Of a stretch of DNA of 9,651 bases, positions 1 to 5,861 are shown in pieces (the first letter of the stretch is position 1; the number at the start of each line of letters is the position of its first letter). The position numbers and the translations under genes are program-made. The stretch is from positions 1 to 9,651 of the forward strand of contig NZ_JAUNHK010000098.1 of NCBI RefSeq assembly GCF_030523985.1. Reading direction: 5' to 3'. The notes under the pieces are model-generated. The model saw nothing but the letters and a program-made list of their open reading frames with translations, did not search any database and was not told where the DNA came from. This DNA comes from Deinococcus sp. Its GTDB lineage: Bacteria; Deinococcota; Deinococci; Deinococcales; Deinococcaceae.

Positions 1-224
1 GCCACAGGCTTCAGGCTGTACTTCTCCTCAGGGCCGTTCTTGGGCCGCCCGAAGTGGCTCATCAGCACCACGCTCGCGCCGCCTTCCAGCAGCTTTTTGA
101 TGGTGGGAATGCTCGCTTCGATACGGGTGGCGTCTTGCACCACGCCGTCTTTGACAGGAACGTTGTAATCCACGCGCACGAGGACGCGCTTGCCGTTGAC
201 ATCTAGGTTATTCAGGTTTTGCAT
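1..224 (-). CDS. pgk: Phosphoglycerate kinase, N-terminal part (cut by window edge)
   Basis: This is the first 74 codons of phosphoglycerate kinase, the cytoplasmic glycolytic enzyme that transfers phosphate from 1,3-bisphosphoglycerate to ADP. The rest lies beyond position 1. The N-terminal signature is visible: a short lead (MQNLNNLDVNGKRV), then LVRVDYNVPV with the Arg and Asp/Asn residues of the substrate-binding loop, an ATRIEASIPTI segment, and SHFGRPK, the second basic substrate-binding motif. The ATG at 224-222 is supported by an AGGAG site (minus strand, 235-231) six nucleotides upstream. The gene follows gap on the same strand after an 81-bp spacer, the classical gap-pgk glycolytic order, so its product acts on the product of its neighbour. 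The start codon is close to a strong hairpin repeat (240-298), which lies a few bases upstream of the ribosome-binding site. Identification rests on motifs and is secure. Confidence 0.96.
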   Translation of the reverse strand, partial: MQNLNNLDVNGKRVLVRVDYNVPVKDGVVQDATRIEASIPTIKKLLEGGASVVLMSHFGRPKNGPEEKYSLKPV

Positions 225-230
225 ATTTTT

Positions 231-235
231 CTCCT
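231..235 (-). promoter_or_regulatory. Shine-Dalgarno site of pgk
   Basis: AGGAG on the minus strand, six bases from the pgk ATG. It fixes the pgk start and lies only four bases beyond the heptad hairpin repeat, so folding of that repeat could affect ribosome access (inference). Confidence 0.8.
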
Positions 236-239
236 GAGC

Positions 240-298
240 GGATAGCAGATGGCTGATAGCGGATAGCGAAAAAGCCATCTGCCATCAGCCATCTGCTA
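240..298. repeat. Heptad-built palindromic repeat in the gap-pgk spacer
   Basis: The spacer holds an almost self-complementary element. Arms at 243-257 and 284-298 pair perfectly over 15 bp. After one mismatch the inner arms (259-264 with 277-282) pair again with one G-T, then a 2-bp stem closes a GAAAAA loop at 268-273. The left arm reads as four successive 7-mers (GGATAGC, AGATGGC, TGATAGC, GGATAGC at 240-267). The right arm holds three 7-mers in reverse orientation (GCCATCT, GCCATCA, GCCATCT at 274-294). A 10-bp direct repeat, AGCGGATAGC, occurs at 237-246 and 258-267. The element is in the gap-pgk transcript and would form a long hairpin in the mRNA. No U-tract follows it in the direction of transcription, so it does not look like a terminator. 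It may be a member of a dispersed small repeat family, a processing site or an mRNA stabiliser; only the structure is directly seen. Confidence 0.85.
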
Positions 299-305
299 GA
301 AGCGT

Positions 306-1307
306 TTAGCCTTTTTTCTGAACCAGTTGCACGAGGTCGGCAATGCGGTTGCTGTAGCCCCACTCGTTGTCGTACCAGCTGAAGAACTTGACGAGGTTGC
401 CCATCGCCATGGTCAGGCCGCCGTCAATGATGGCGCTGTGGGGGTCGCCCTGAATGTCGGTCAGCACGATGGGATCTTCGGTGTAGGCCAGGATGCCCTT
501 GTACTTGCCTTCGGCGGCTTCCTTGAAGACCTTGTTGATTTCTTCCTTGGTAACTTCCTTGCTCAGCACGGCGGTCACGTCGCTGATGCTGCCCGTGGGG
601 GTGGGCACGCGCAGCGAAGTGCCGTCGAACTTGCCCTTCAGACCGGGGTACACCTGGCTGACGGCCTTGGCCGCGCCGGTGCTGGTGGGGATGATGTTGA
701 TGGCCGCAGCGCGGGCGCGGCGCAGATCCTTGTGGGGCAGGTCGAGGATGTTCTGGTCGTTGGTGTAGCTGTGGACGGTGGTCATGATGGCCTTCTCGAT
801 ACCGAAGGCTTCGTCCAGCAGCTTCATCGGCACACCCAGGCTGTTGGTGGTGCAGCTGGCGTTGCTGATGATGTGGTGCTTGGAGGCGTCGTACTGTTCC
901 TCGTTCACGCCCAGCACGATGGAAATATCCTCGTTCTTGGCGGGAGCGGTGATGATGACCTTCTTCGCGCCGCCCTGCATGTGCTGGCTGGCTCCCTTGG
1001 GGCCTTCGCGCTCGGTGAAGATGCCCGTGGACTCGATCACGATGTCCGCGCCCATGTCAGCCCACTTGATTTGGCTGGGGTCACGCTCGGAGAGGGCGTG
1101 GATCTTCTTGCCGTTCACGGTCAGCGTGCTTTCGTCGTACTCCACCGTGCCGTTGAAGCGGCCCGCAGTGCTGTCGTACTTGAGCAGAGTAGCGAGGGTC
1201 TTGTTGTCGGTCAGGTCGTTGATGGCGACCACTTCGACGCCACGCGATTCCAGAATGCGGAACACCAGACGACCGATGCGGCCGAAGCCGTTAATGCCTA
1301 CTTTCAT
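306..1307 (-). CDS. gap: Glyceraldehyde-3-phosphate dehydrogenase, type I
   Basis: A 333-residue cytoplasmic enzyme that oxidises glyceraldehyde 3-phosphate with NAD and phosphate to 1,3-bisphosphoglycerate, the substrate of the pgk product encoded next. The N-terminal Rossmann motif INGFGRIGRLVFR (residues 5-17) is followed by IND with Asp31, the residue that favours NAD over NADP in glycolytic enzymes. The catalytic segment SNASCTTN places the nucleophile at Cys152, and His179 in TVHSYTNDQ is the partner base. The phosphate-binding PTSTGAAKA (207-215) and the C-terminal SWYDNEWGYSNR (310-321) are intact. Length matches the family. The ATG is backed by GGAGGT (minus strand, 1318-1313) about five bases upstream. 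A candidate promoter lies in the short spacer after yceI, so gap is probably transcribed from its own promoter and through into pgk. No lesion or missing residue was seen. Confidence 0.98.
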   Translation of the reverse strand: MKVGINGFGRIGRLVFRILESRGVEVVAINDLTDNKTLATLLKYDSTAGRFNGTVEYDESTLTVNGKKIHALSERDPSQIKWADMGADIVIESTGIFTEREGPKGASQHMQGGAKKVIITAPAKNEDISIVLGVNEEQYDASKHHIISNASCTTNSLGVPMKLLDEAFGIEKAIMTTVHSYTNDQNILDLPHKDLRRARAAAINIIPTSTGAAKAVSQVYPGLKGKFDGTSLRVPTPTGSISDVTAVLSKEVTKEEINKVFKEAAEGKYKGILAYTEDPIVLTDIQGDPHSAIIDGGLTMAMGNLVKFFSWYDNEWGYSNRIADLVQLVQKKG

Positions 1308-1327
1308 AGGGAACCTCCAGGGAAAGG

Positions 1328-1355
1328 ACTGTAGGGCAACCTCTCGAGTTGTCCA
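1328..1355 (-). promoter_or_regulatory. Candidate housekeeping promoter of gap
   Basis: On the minus strand a -35-like TGGACA (1355-1350, five of six to TTGACA) is followed after 16 bp by TACAGT (1333-1328, four of six to TATAAT). Transcription would start near 1321, leaving a leader of about 14 nt that contains the strong gap ribosome-binding site. Found by eye; a run-through from yceI is also possible. Confidence 0.4.
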
Positions 1356-1389
1356 CCGCCTTCCAGTGTACCTCCAAGCGGGCTGAACA

Positions 1390-1950
1390 TTACCGAGAGG
1401 TGGGCTTCAAATCGAAGCTGACATTGACCGTCACCGAAGGGCTGCTCGTCCCCCTGTAGTTCACGCCGTAGTCGTGTGGGTTGAACTTGAACTGGGTCGC
1501 CACCTGCACCGTATCGCCGCGCAAGGTGGCCTTGACGGGGGCGACGATGGTCTTGGTCACGCCCTTGACCGTCAGCTGGCCCTGGGCCGTGGTCGCCACG
1601 GTTTGCCCTTCCTTGAGTCTGCCGCCGGACAGGTTCTGGAGTTGAAACGTCGCGTTCGGAAATTTGTCGGTGGCGAGGGCCGTCTCGCTCTTGGCGTGGC
1701 TGTCGCGCAGACCGTTCCCCGTCTTGAGGTCGCTCAGCGGTACGGTCACCTTGCCGGTGGTGCCCGTCAGCTGGGCGCTATCCAATTTGGCCTGGGCGCT
1801 GACGCCCGCGATTTCACCGCGCACCATGACCGGGCCGACTTTATGTTCAAAAGTAGCACTGCCGTTCTGGGCCGCGTAGGTCACGGGAGCCGCCAGCGCC
1901 GAAGTCGCCAACAGAGCAGACAGGGGAAGCAAAAAATTGACTGTTCTCAT
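1390..1950 (-). CDS. YceI-family polyisoprenoid-binding protein, secreted
   Basis: A 186-residue protein of the YceI family, whose members form an elongated lipocalin-like beta barrel that holds a polyisoprenoid or similar amphiphile. The N-terminus is a typical signal peptide (MRTV, then a hydrophobic stretch ending SALA), with cleavage expected after about residue 20, so the mature protein should act outside the cytoplasmic membrane. Family features in order are GSATFEHKVGPVMVRGEIAG (start of the barrel), a central DSHAKSE with KFPNATFQLQ, GQLTVKGVTK, and the late FKFNPHDYGVNYRG segment before a final VNVSFDL strand. The start is uncertain: two TTG codons (1956-1951) precede the ATG at 1950 in frame, and none has a good Shine-Dalgarno site; ATG was chosen because it gives the cleanest signal peptide. 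It lies 82 bp upstream of gap on the same strand and is divergent from the HAD gene. The ligand in this organism is unknown. Confidence 0.9.
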   Translation of the reverse strand: MRTVNFLLPLSALLATSALAAPVTYAAQNGSATFEHKVGPVMVRGEIAGVSAQAKLDSAQLTGTTGKVTVPLSDLKTGNGLRDSHAKSETALATDKFPNATFQLQNLSGGRLKEGQTVATTAQGQLTVKGVTKTIVAPVKATLRGDTVQVATQFKFNPHDYGVNYRGTSSPSVTVNVSFDLKPTSR

Positions 1951-1973
1951 CAACAATCAGTCTTAGGGTCAGC

Positions 1974-1985
1974 CCTCTGAAGAGG
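1974..1985. repeat. Short palindrome between divergent yceI and HAD genes
   Basis: CCTCTGAAGAGG consists of two perfect 5-bp arms around GA. It lies in the 80-bp divergent spacer, about 23 bp from the yceI ATG and 45 bp from the HAD ATG. It could be an operator for either gene, but a 12-bp palindrome can occur by chance and no regulator is recognised. Confidence 0.25.
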
Positions 1986-2018
1986 ATGAAAAATCCTAAA
2001 GCAGTGTGGCGGATGGGA

Positions 2019-2024
2019 GATAAT
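2019..2024 (+). promoter_or_regulatory. Candidate -10 element of a leaderless HAD-M19 transcript
   Basis: GATAAT matches TATAAT at five of six positions and ends six bases before the ATG at 2031, the spacing expected if transcription starts at the A of the start codon. No convincing -35 hexamer was found at the usual distance. A GGGAG at 2015-2019 is an alternative reading as a distant ribosome-binding site, 11 bases from the ATG. Confidence 0.45.
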
Positions 2025-2030
2025 ACGTCT

Positions 2031-2687
2031 ATGAAGCTCCGCGCCGTGCTGTTTGACCGAGACAACACCATCGCCTCCACCGACGAAACGGTGTACCAAG
2101 AGGCCGCCCTGTGGATCGGCACCCGCTTCGGGCTCGACCCCCGGCAGGCCGGACGGGTGCTGGCGGGGCTGTGGCGCGAGCAGGAAGGCCAGTGGTGGCA
2201 CCTGCGCTCGCACGCCGAGGAAGAAAGCTTCTGGGAAAGCTACGGCGCCGAACTGACCCGCCGCCTGGGCCTCAGCCCCGAGGCCGCCGCCGAACTGATG
2301 AAGACCTACCCCTACGAACGCTACATGAAGCCCGTAGAGGGCGCGCGGGAAGTCCTGACCGAACTGCGCGGACGTGGCCTGAGAATCGGCGTGCTGAGCA
2401 ACACCCTTCCCAGCATCGAGCGCACGTTGGACGCCATCGGCCTGCGCGATCTGGTGGACGTGCCGCTCGCCACCTGCCTGCTCGGCGTCCACAAGCCCGA
2501 GGAGCAGGCGTTCCTGCTGGCGGCTGAGGCCCTGGGGCTGCCCCCCGCCGAAATTCTGTTCATAGACGACCTGCCCGAAAACGTGGAAGCCGCCCGCGCT
2601 GTGGGGATGCGGGCCGAACAAATCGACCTGAGTGGGCAGACCGCCGGTGCCCTGCACTCGCTGCGGGAGGTACTGAGCCATGTCTGA
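2031..2687 (+). CDS. HAD-superfamily hydrolase, phosphatase-like
   Basis: A 218-residue soluble hydrolase of the haloacid dehalogenase superfamily, most like small-molecule phosphatases of the phosphoglycolate phosphatase / beta-phosphoglucomutase subgroup. All four catalytic motifs are present: FDRDNT with nucleophile Asp9 and acid/base Asp11; VLSNT with Ser123; Lys155 in GVHKPEEQ; and FIDDLPENVEAA with the magnesium-binding Asp179-Asp180. Between motifs I and II lies a helical cap of about 85 residues, typical of subclass IA, which sets the substrate; the substrate cannot be read from sequence. An in-frame ATG at 1986 would add 15 residues, but it has no spaced ribosome-binding site, and the conserved core begins with MKLRAVLFDRD at 2031. 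The last eight bases overlap the start of the M19 peptidase gene, so the two are translated together. Divergent from yceI. Confidence 0.9.
   Translation: MKLRAVLFDRDNTIASTDETVYQEAALWIGTRFGLDPRQAGRVLAGLWREQEGQWWHLRSHAEEESFWESYGAELTRRLGLSPEAAAELMKTYPYERYMKPVEGAREVLTELRGRGLRIGVLSNTLPSIERTLDAIGLRDLVDVPLATCLLGVHKPEEQAFLLAAEALGLPPAEILFIDDLPENVEAARAVGMRAEQIDLSGQTAGALHSLREVLSHV
2666..2670 (+). promoter_or_regulatory. Shine-Dalgarno site of the M19 peptidase inside the HAD gene
   Basis: GGAGG lies nine bases before the ATG at 2680 and inside the end of the upstream gene. It supports this start and, with the 8-nt overlap, translational coupling of the pair. Confidence 0.75.
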
Positions 2688-3657
2688 CGGCCCGACCATC
2701 CGCTTCGACGCCCACCTCGACCTCGCCTGGAACGCCCTCCAGGGGCGCGACCTCACGCTGCCCCTCGCTAAACTGCGGCGACAAGACCCCCTCCAGGCCA
2801 GCCAGACCGCCACCGTCAGCTTCCCCGAACTGCGCCGCTCAGGGCTAAAAACCTGCTTCGGCACCCTGTTCGCCCTGCCGCGCAATGCCAAGCACGACGG
2901 CTACACCGACCACGCGGGGGCCAGAGCGCAGGCCCTCGCCCAGCTTGCGCAGTACCGCCGCTGGCAGGAGGAAGGCTGGCTCTCGCTGGGGCCAGGGTCT
3001 ACCGCCGCGCCCCTGCAAGTCATTCTGCTGATGGAAGGCGCCGACCCCATTTCCGGCCCCGACGACCTCCCGTTCTGGGCAAAAGCCGGTGTTCGCGTTA
3101 TCGGCCCCGCCTGGGAGCGCACCCGGTACGCGGGCGGCACCGACGCGCCCGGCCCGCTGACCCCCGAAGGCCGAGAACTGGTGCAGGCGATGAAAGACCT
3201 CGACCTGACGCTGGACGCCTCGCACCTCGACACCGCTGCCTTCTGGGACGCCGCCGACATCGGCGTGAAGATGGTCGCCACCCACAGCAACCCCCGCGCC
3301 CTGGTGGACACCAACCGCCAAATCAGCGACGACATGGCGCGGCACATCGTCTCGACGGGCGGCGTCCTGGGGCTGGTCGCCCACAGCCGCTTCATCCGCC
3401 CCGGTTGGACAGAGGGAAACGAGCGCGTCAGCCTCACCGAATTCGCCCGCTGCGCCGAGCATTACGCCGCGCTGGTGGGCTGGGAGAACATCGGCATCGG
3501 CAGCGACCTCGACGGCGGCTTCGGCACCGAAAAGATGCCCGCCGGAATCGAGTGCTACGGCGACCTCTCGCGCTTTCTGGACCTCCTGCCCGAAGCCGCG
3601 CGAGATGGCGTGGCCAGGGCCAACTGGGAACGCTGGGTGCGGCACAACTGGTCGTAA
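2680..3657 (+). CDS. Peptidase family M19, membrane dipeptidase-like zinc hydrolase
   Basis: A 325-residue TIM-barrel metallohydrolase of the M19 (renal or membrane dipeptidase) family, which cleaves dipeptides, often accepting a D-residue at the C-terminal position. The binuclear zinc ligands can be followed along the chain: His12 and Asp14 in FDAHLDL, bridging Glu119 in LLMEGAD, His182 in DASHLD and His202 in ATHSNPRAL. Arg213 in TNRQISD matches the substrate carboxylate ligand and Asp276 in GIGSDLDGG the late active-site aspartate. No signal peptide or membrane anchor is visible, so unlike the animal enzymes it should be cytoplasmic. It overlaps the HAD gene by eight bases, so the two probably share a promoter and perhaps a salvage or detoxification pathway. 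No terminator of its own was found; the convergent aspS terminator lies about 70 bp downstream but has no T-run on this strand. Substrate is unassigned. Confidence 0.93.
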   Translation: MSDGPTIRFDAHLDLAWNALQGRDLTLPLAKLRRQDPLQASQTATVSFPELRRSGLKTCFGTLFALPRNAKHDGYTDHAGARAQALAQLAQYRRWQEEGWLSLGPGSTAAPLQVILLMEGADPISGPDDLPFWAKAGVRVIGPAWERTRYAGGTDAPGPLTPEGRELVQAMKDLDLTLDASHLDTAAFWDAADIGVKMVATHSNPRALVDTNRQISDDMARHIVSTGGVLGLVAHSRFIRPGWTEGNERVSLTEFARCAEHYAALVGWENIGIGSDLDGGFGTEKMPAGIECYGDLSRFLDLLPEAARDGVARANWERWVRHNWS

Positions 3658-3720
3658 TGCCTATCGTTCTAAATTTCACAAACCGTAAATCAAAAGAATC
3701 TTTTCACAACTTGTATCCCC

Positions 3721-3748
3721 AAAAAAGCCCCGCACCAACTGGCGGGGC
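3721..3748 (-). terminator. Intrinsic terminator of the hisS-aspS operon
   Basis: On the minus strand, 14 bp past the aspS stop, a 7-bp GC stem (GCCCCGC at 3748-3742 with GCGGGGC at 3733-3727, eight-base loop) is followed directly by six U residues (3726-3721). This is a textbook rho-independent terminator for aspS. On the plus strand the stem is followed by CCACACTCT, so it should not stop the M19 transcript efficiently. Confidence 0.92.
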
Positions 3749-3762
3749 CACACTCTACTCCC

Positions 3763-5490
3763 TTACTCGCGCACCCGGACGCCCACCTCGGCGAGTTGCT
3801 GGTCCTCGACTGGGGAAGGGGCCTCGGCCATCAGGTCGCTGCCACGGTTGTTCTTAGGGAAGGCGATGACCTCGCGGATGCTGCTCGCGCCACTCATGAT
3901 CATGGTCAGGCGGTCGAAGCCCCAGGCGATGCCGCCGTGCGGGGGCGTGCCGTAGTCGAGGGCGTCCATGAAAAAGCCGAACTTGTCGCGGGCCGCTTCC
4001 TCGCTGAAACCAATCGCCCTGAACATCTTGACCTGCACGTCGGGCTGGTGGATACGGATGGAGCCGCCGCCGATTTCAAAGCCGTTGAGCACGAGGTCAT
4101 ACGCCTGCGCCCGAATCTGGCCCTGCTCGGGGGTGTCGAATTTGGCGATGTCCTCCGGGTGAGGCGCGGTGAAGGGGTGGTGCATGAAGGTCCACGACGC
4201 GCTGTCCTCGTTGTATTCGAGTTGCGGAAAGTCCACCACCCAGGAGATGTGGAAGCGTGGCCCGCTCGCCGCGAGGTCGAACAGGTCGCGCACGGCGAGG
4301 CGCACCGCGCCCAGGGCCGAAACCGCCTTTTTCCACTCGCCTGCTGCAAAGAGAAGAGTGCCGCCCTGTTCGACGCCCGTCTGTTCGATGAGCTGCGCGG
4401 CAATGCCTCCCACAAACTTGGAAATACCGCCCGTAAATCCGTCTCCGTCGCGCTTGAGCCAGGCCAGGCCCCCCGCGCCGTTCTGCTTGGCGACCCGTTC
4501 GAGTTCGTCGATCTGCTTGCGGGTCAGTTCGCCCGTGGCAATGGCTTTGACCGCCTCTGCACCCGCAAAAGCCTTGAACTCGCCGCCCCGGAACAACTCC
4601 GTCACGTCCACGAACTTCAGCCCGAAGCGCAAATCCGGCTTGTCGGAGCCGTAGTCGTTCATGGCGTCGTGGTAGCTCATGCGCGCAAAAGGCGTGGGCA
4701 GGTCGTAGTCCAGTACCTTCTTGAACACATGGGCCATCAGGCGTTCCTGAAGTTCGAGCACGTCGTCCTGCTCCACGAAACTCATTTCCATGTCGAGCTG
4801 CGTGAAGTCGGGCTGGCGGTCGGCCCGCAGGTCCTCGTCGCGGAAGCAGCGGGCGAGCTGGTAATAGCGGTCGAAGCCCGAAATCATCAGCAGTTGCTTG
4901 AACAGTTGCGGGCTTTGCGGCAGGGCGTAGAACTCGCCGGGGTTCAGGCGGCTGGGCACCAGAAAATCGCGGGCGCCTTCGGGCGTGGACTTGGTCAGCA
5001 TGGGCGTCTCGACCTGAATGAAGCCCTCGGCGTCGAGAAATTCGGTCACGGCCGCCACCGCCTTGGAGCGCAGCATCAGACCCTTTTGCATTTCGCTGCG
5101 GCGCAGGTCCAGGTAGCGGTACTTGAGGCGAATGTCCTCGGCCACCTCGCCGCCCTTGTCGAGTTCGAATGGCGGCGTCTTGGCGGCATTGAGCACCTTC
5201 ACGCGGCTGGCAATGACTTCGTAGTCGGCCAGCCCGCCCTTGCGCTGGGCCTCGGGGCGCATCTGAAAGCGGCCTTCGATTTCCGCGACGTACTCGGAGC
5301 GCAGCTTGTCGGCCTCGGCAAACGCGGGGCTGTCCGGTTCCACCTGCACCTGAATAATGCCAGAGCGGTCGCGCAGTTCGATAAAAATCAGGCCACCAAG
5401 GTCACGGCGGCGGTTCACCCAGCCTTGCAGGGTCACGGTCTGGTCTTGATGGGAAGAGTTGAGCTGGCCAATCAGGGCGGTGCGTTTCAC
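3763..5490 (-). CDS. aspS: Aspartyl-tRNA synthetase, bacterial type
   Basis: A 575-residue cytoplasmic class IIb synthetase that charges tRNA-Asp with aspartate. Domains in order: an N-terminal OB-fold anticodon-binding domain (about 1-105, with GWVNRRRDLGGLIFIELRDR), the catalytic core with motif 1 around FLDAEGFIQVETPMLTKSTP (151-170), motif 2 CFRDEDLRADRQPDFTQLD (215-233) with the ATP-binding arginine, the GAD insertion domain (roughly 290-410) that marks the bacterial type, and motif 3 GIAWGFDRL (520-528). Leu31 follows RRRD, where non-discriminating bacterial enzymes usually carry His, which suggests an enzyme that rejects tRNA-Asn. D. radiodurans is known to have a second, archaeal-type AspRS for tRNA-dependent asparagine synthesis, not in this window. 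The start is GTG (5490-5488), overlapping the stop of the upstream membrane protein gene as GTGA, with no strong ribosome-binding site, so translation is probably coupled. A terminator follows. Confidence 0.97.
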   Translation of the reverse strand: MKRTALIGQLNSSHQDQTVTLQGWVNRRRDLGGLIFIELRDRSGIIQVQVEPDSPAFAEADKLRSEYVAEIEGRFQMRPEAQRKGGLADYEVIASRVKVLNAAKTPPFELDKGGEVAEDIRLKYRYLDLRRSEMQKGLMLRSKAVAAVTEFLDAEGFIQVETPMLTKSTPEGARDFLVPSRLNPGEFYALPQSPQLFKQLLMISGFDRYYQLARCFRDEDLRADRQPDFTQLDMEMSFVEQDDVLELQERLMAHVFKKVLDYDLPTPFARMSYHDAMNDYGSDKPDLRFGLKFVDVTELFRGGEFKAFAGAEAVKAIATGELTRKQIDELERVAKQNGAGGLAWLKRDGDGFTGGISKFVGGIAAQLIEQTGVEQGGTLLFAAGEWKKAVSALGAVRLAVRDLFDLAASGPRFHISWVVDFPQLEYNEDSASWTFMHHPFTAPHPEDIAKFDTPEQGQIRAQAYDLVLNGFEIGGGSIRIHQPDVQVKMFRAIGFSEEAARDKFGFFMDALDYGTPPHGGIAWGFDRLTMIMSGASSIREVIAFPKNNRGSDLMAEAPSPVEDQQLAEVGVRVRE

Positions 5491-5834
5491 AGTTCTTCAT
5501 TATGCCGCCTGAGCGCCAAGCCCGTCAGCGAGAGCAGCGCCAGGCTGCCGAGCAAAAAGTCCGGCCCGGCCTGGCCCCCGCCCCCCGATTCGTCGGCCAG
5601 ATACCCGCCTAGTGCGCCCCCCACAACCGCCGCCCAGCCCAGCGTCAGCGAAAACCAGAGCTGCCGCTTATCCGAACGCGCCGCCCGCACCAGACCCAGC
5701 AGCAGCAAAACCTCTGCCCACCACGAAACGGGCGTGCGGGTCATGTAGGCCGACAAGGCCACATTCAGCCACACCAGCCGCCCCAGTTGCAGCAGAAGCA
5801 AAAGGAGGAGGCCACGTTCCCAGAGTCGGGGCAT
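5487..5834 (-). CDS. Small four-helix membrane protein between hisS and aspS, unknown function
   Basis: A 115-residue hydrophobic protein that I do not recognise as a member of a named family. Four membrane segments can be drawn at about residues 8-30, 36-52, 59-80 and 91-108. Positive charges fall in the N-terminal stretch (MPRLWERG), the middle loop (RAARSDKR, 50-57) and the C-terminus (LRRHNEEL), so both ends should face the cytoplasm by the positive-inside rule. A flexible glycine-rich outer loop (DESGGGGQAG) joins the last two helices. No catalytic motif is seen. The gene starts 27 bp after hisS and its TGA overlaps the aspS GTG by four bases, so it belongs to the hisS-aspS operon and is probably coupled to aspS translation. 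The ATG is preceded only by a weak GAGG two bases away. It could be a species-specific insertion into the operon with no role in tRNA charging. Confidence 0.75.
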   Translation of the reverse strand: MPRLWERGLLLLLLLQLGRLVWLNVALSAYMTRTPVSWWAEVLLLLGLVRAARSDKRQLWFSLTLGWAAVVGGALGGYLADESGGGGQAGPDFLLGSLALLSLTGLALRRHNEEL

Positions 5835-5861
5835 GGCCTCAGTGTGACGGCAGGGGGGCGG

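Noticed and set aside
240..298. Intrinsic terminator between gap and pgk
   Set aside because: The hairpin is strong but no U-tract follows it on the minus strand, and pgk begins 16 bases later with its own ribosome-binding site.
240..298. CRISPR repeat
   Set aside because: The repeated unit is 7 bp without spacers; it is a hairpin repeat, not an array.
327..1334. A 335-codon plus-strand frame antisense to gap
   Set aside because: It covers a gene with all GAPDH motifs on the other strand; the translation is Val/Gly/Ala/His-rich without a recognisable fold.
1986..2030. Upstream ATG for the HAD gene adding 15 residues
   Set aside because: The extra residues are not part of the HAD core and no properly spaced ribosome-binding site precedes it; the ATG at 2031 follows a good -10 element.
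1950..2891. A 313-codon minus-strand frame across the HAD and M19 genes
   Set aside because: It is the antisense shadow of two plus-strand genes whose catalytic residues are all intact.
3796..5748. A 650-codon open frame on the plus strand across aspS
   Set aside because: It is antisense to a gene with complete AspRS motifs. Long antisense frames are common in high-GC genes, and its His/Val/Gly/Ala/Leu-rich translation shows no domain.
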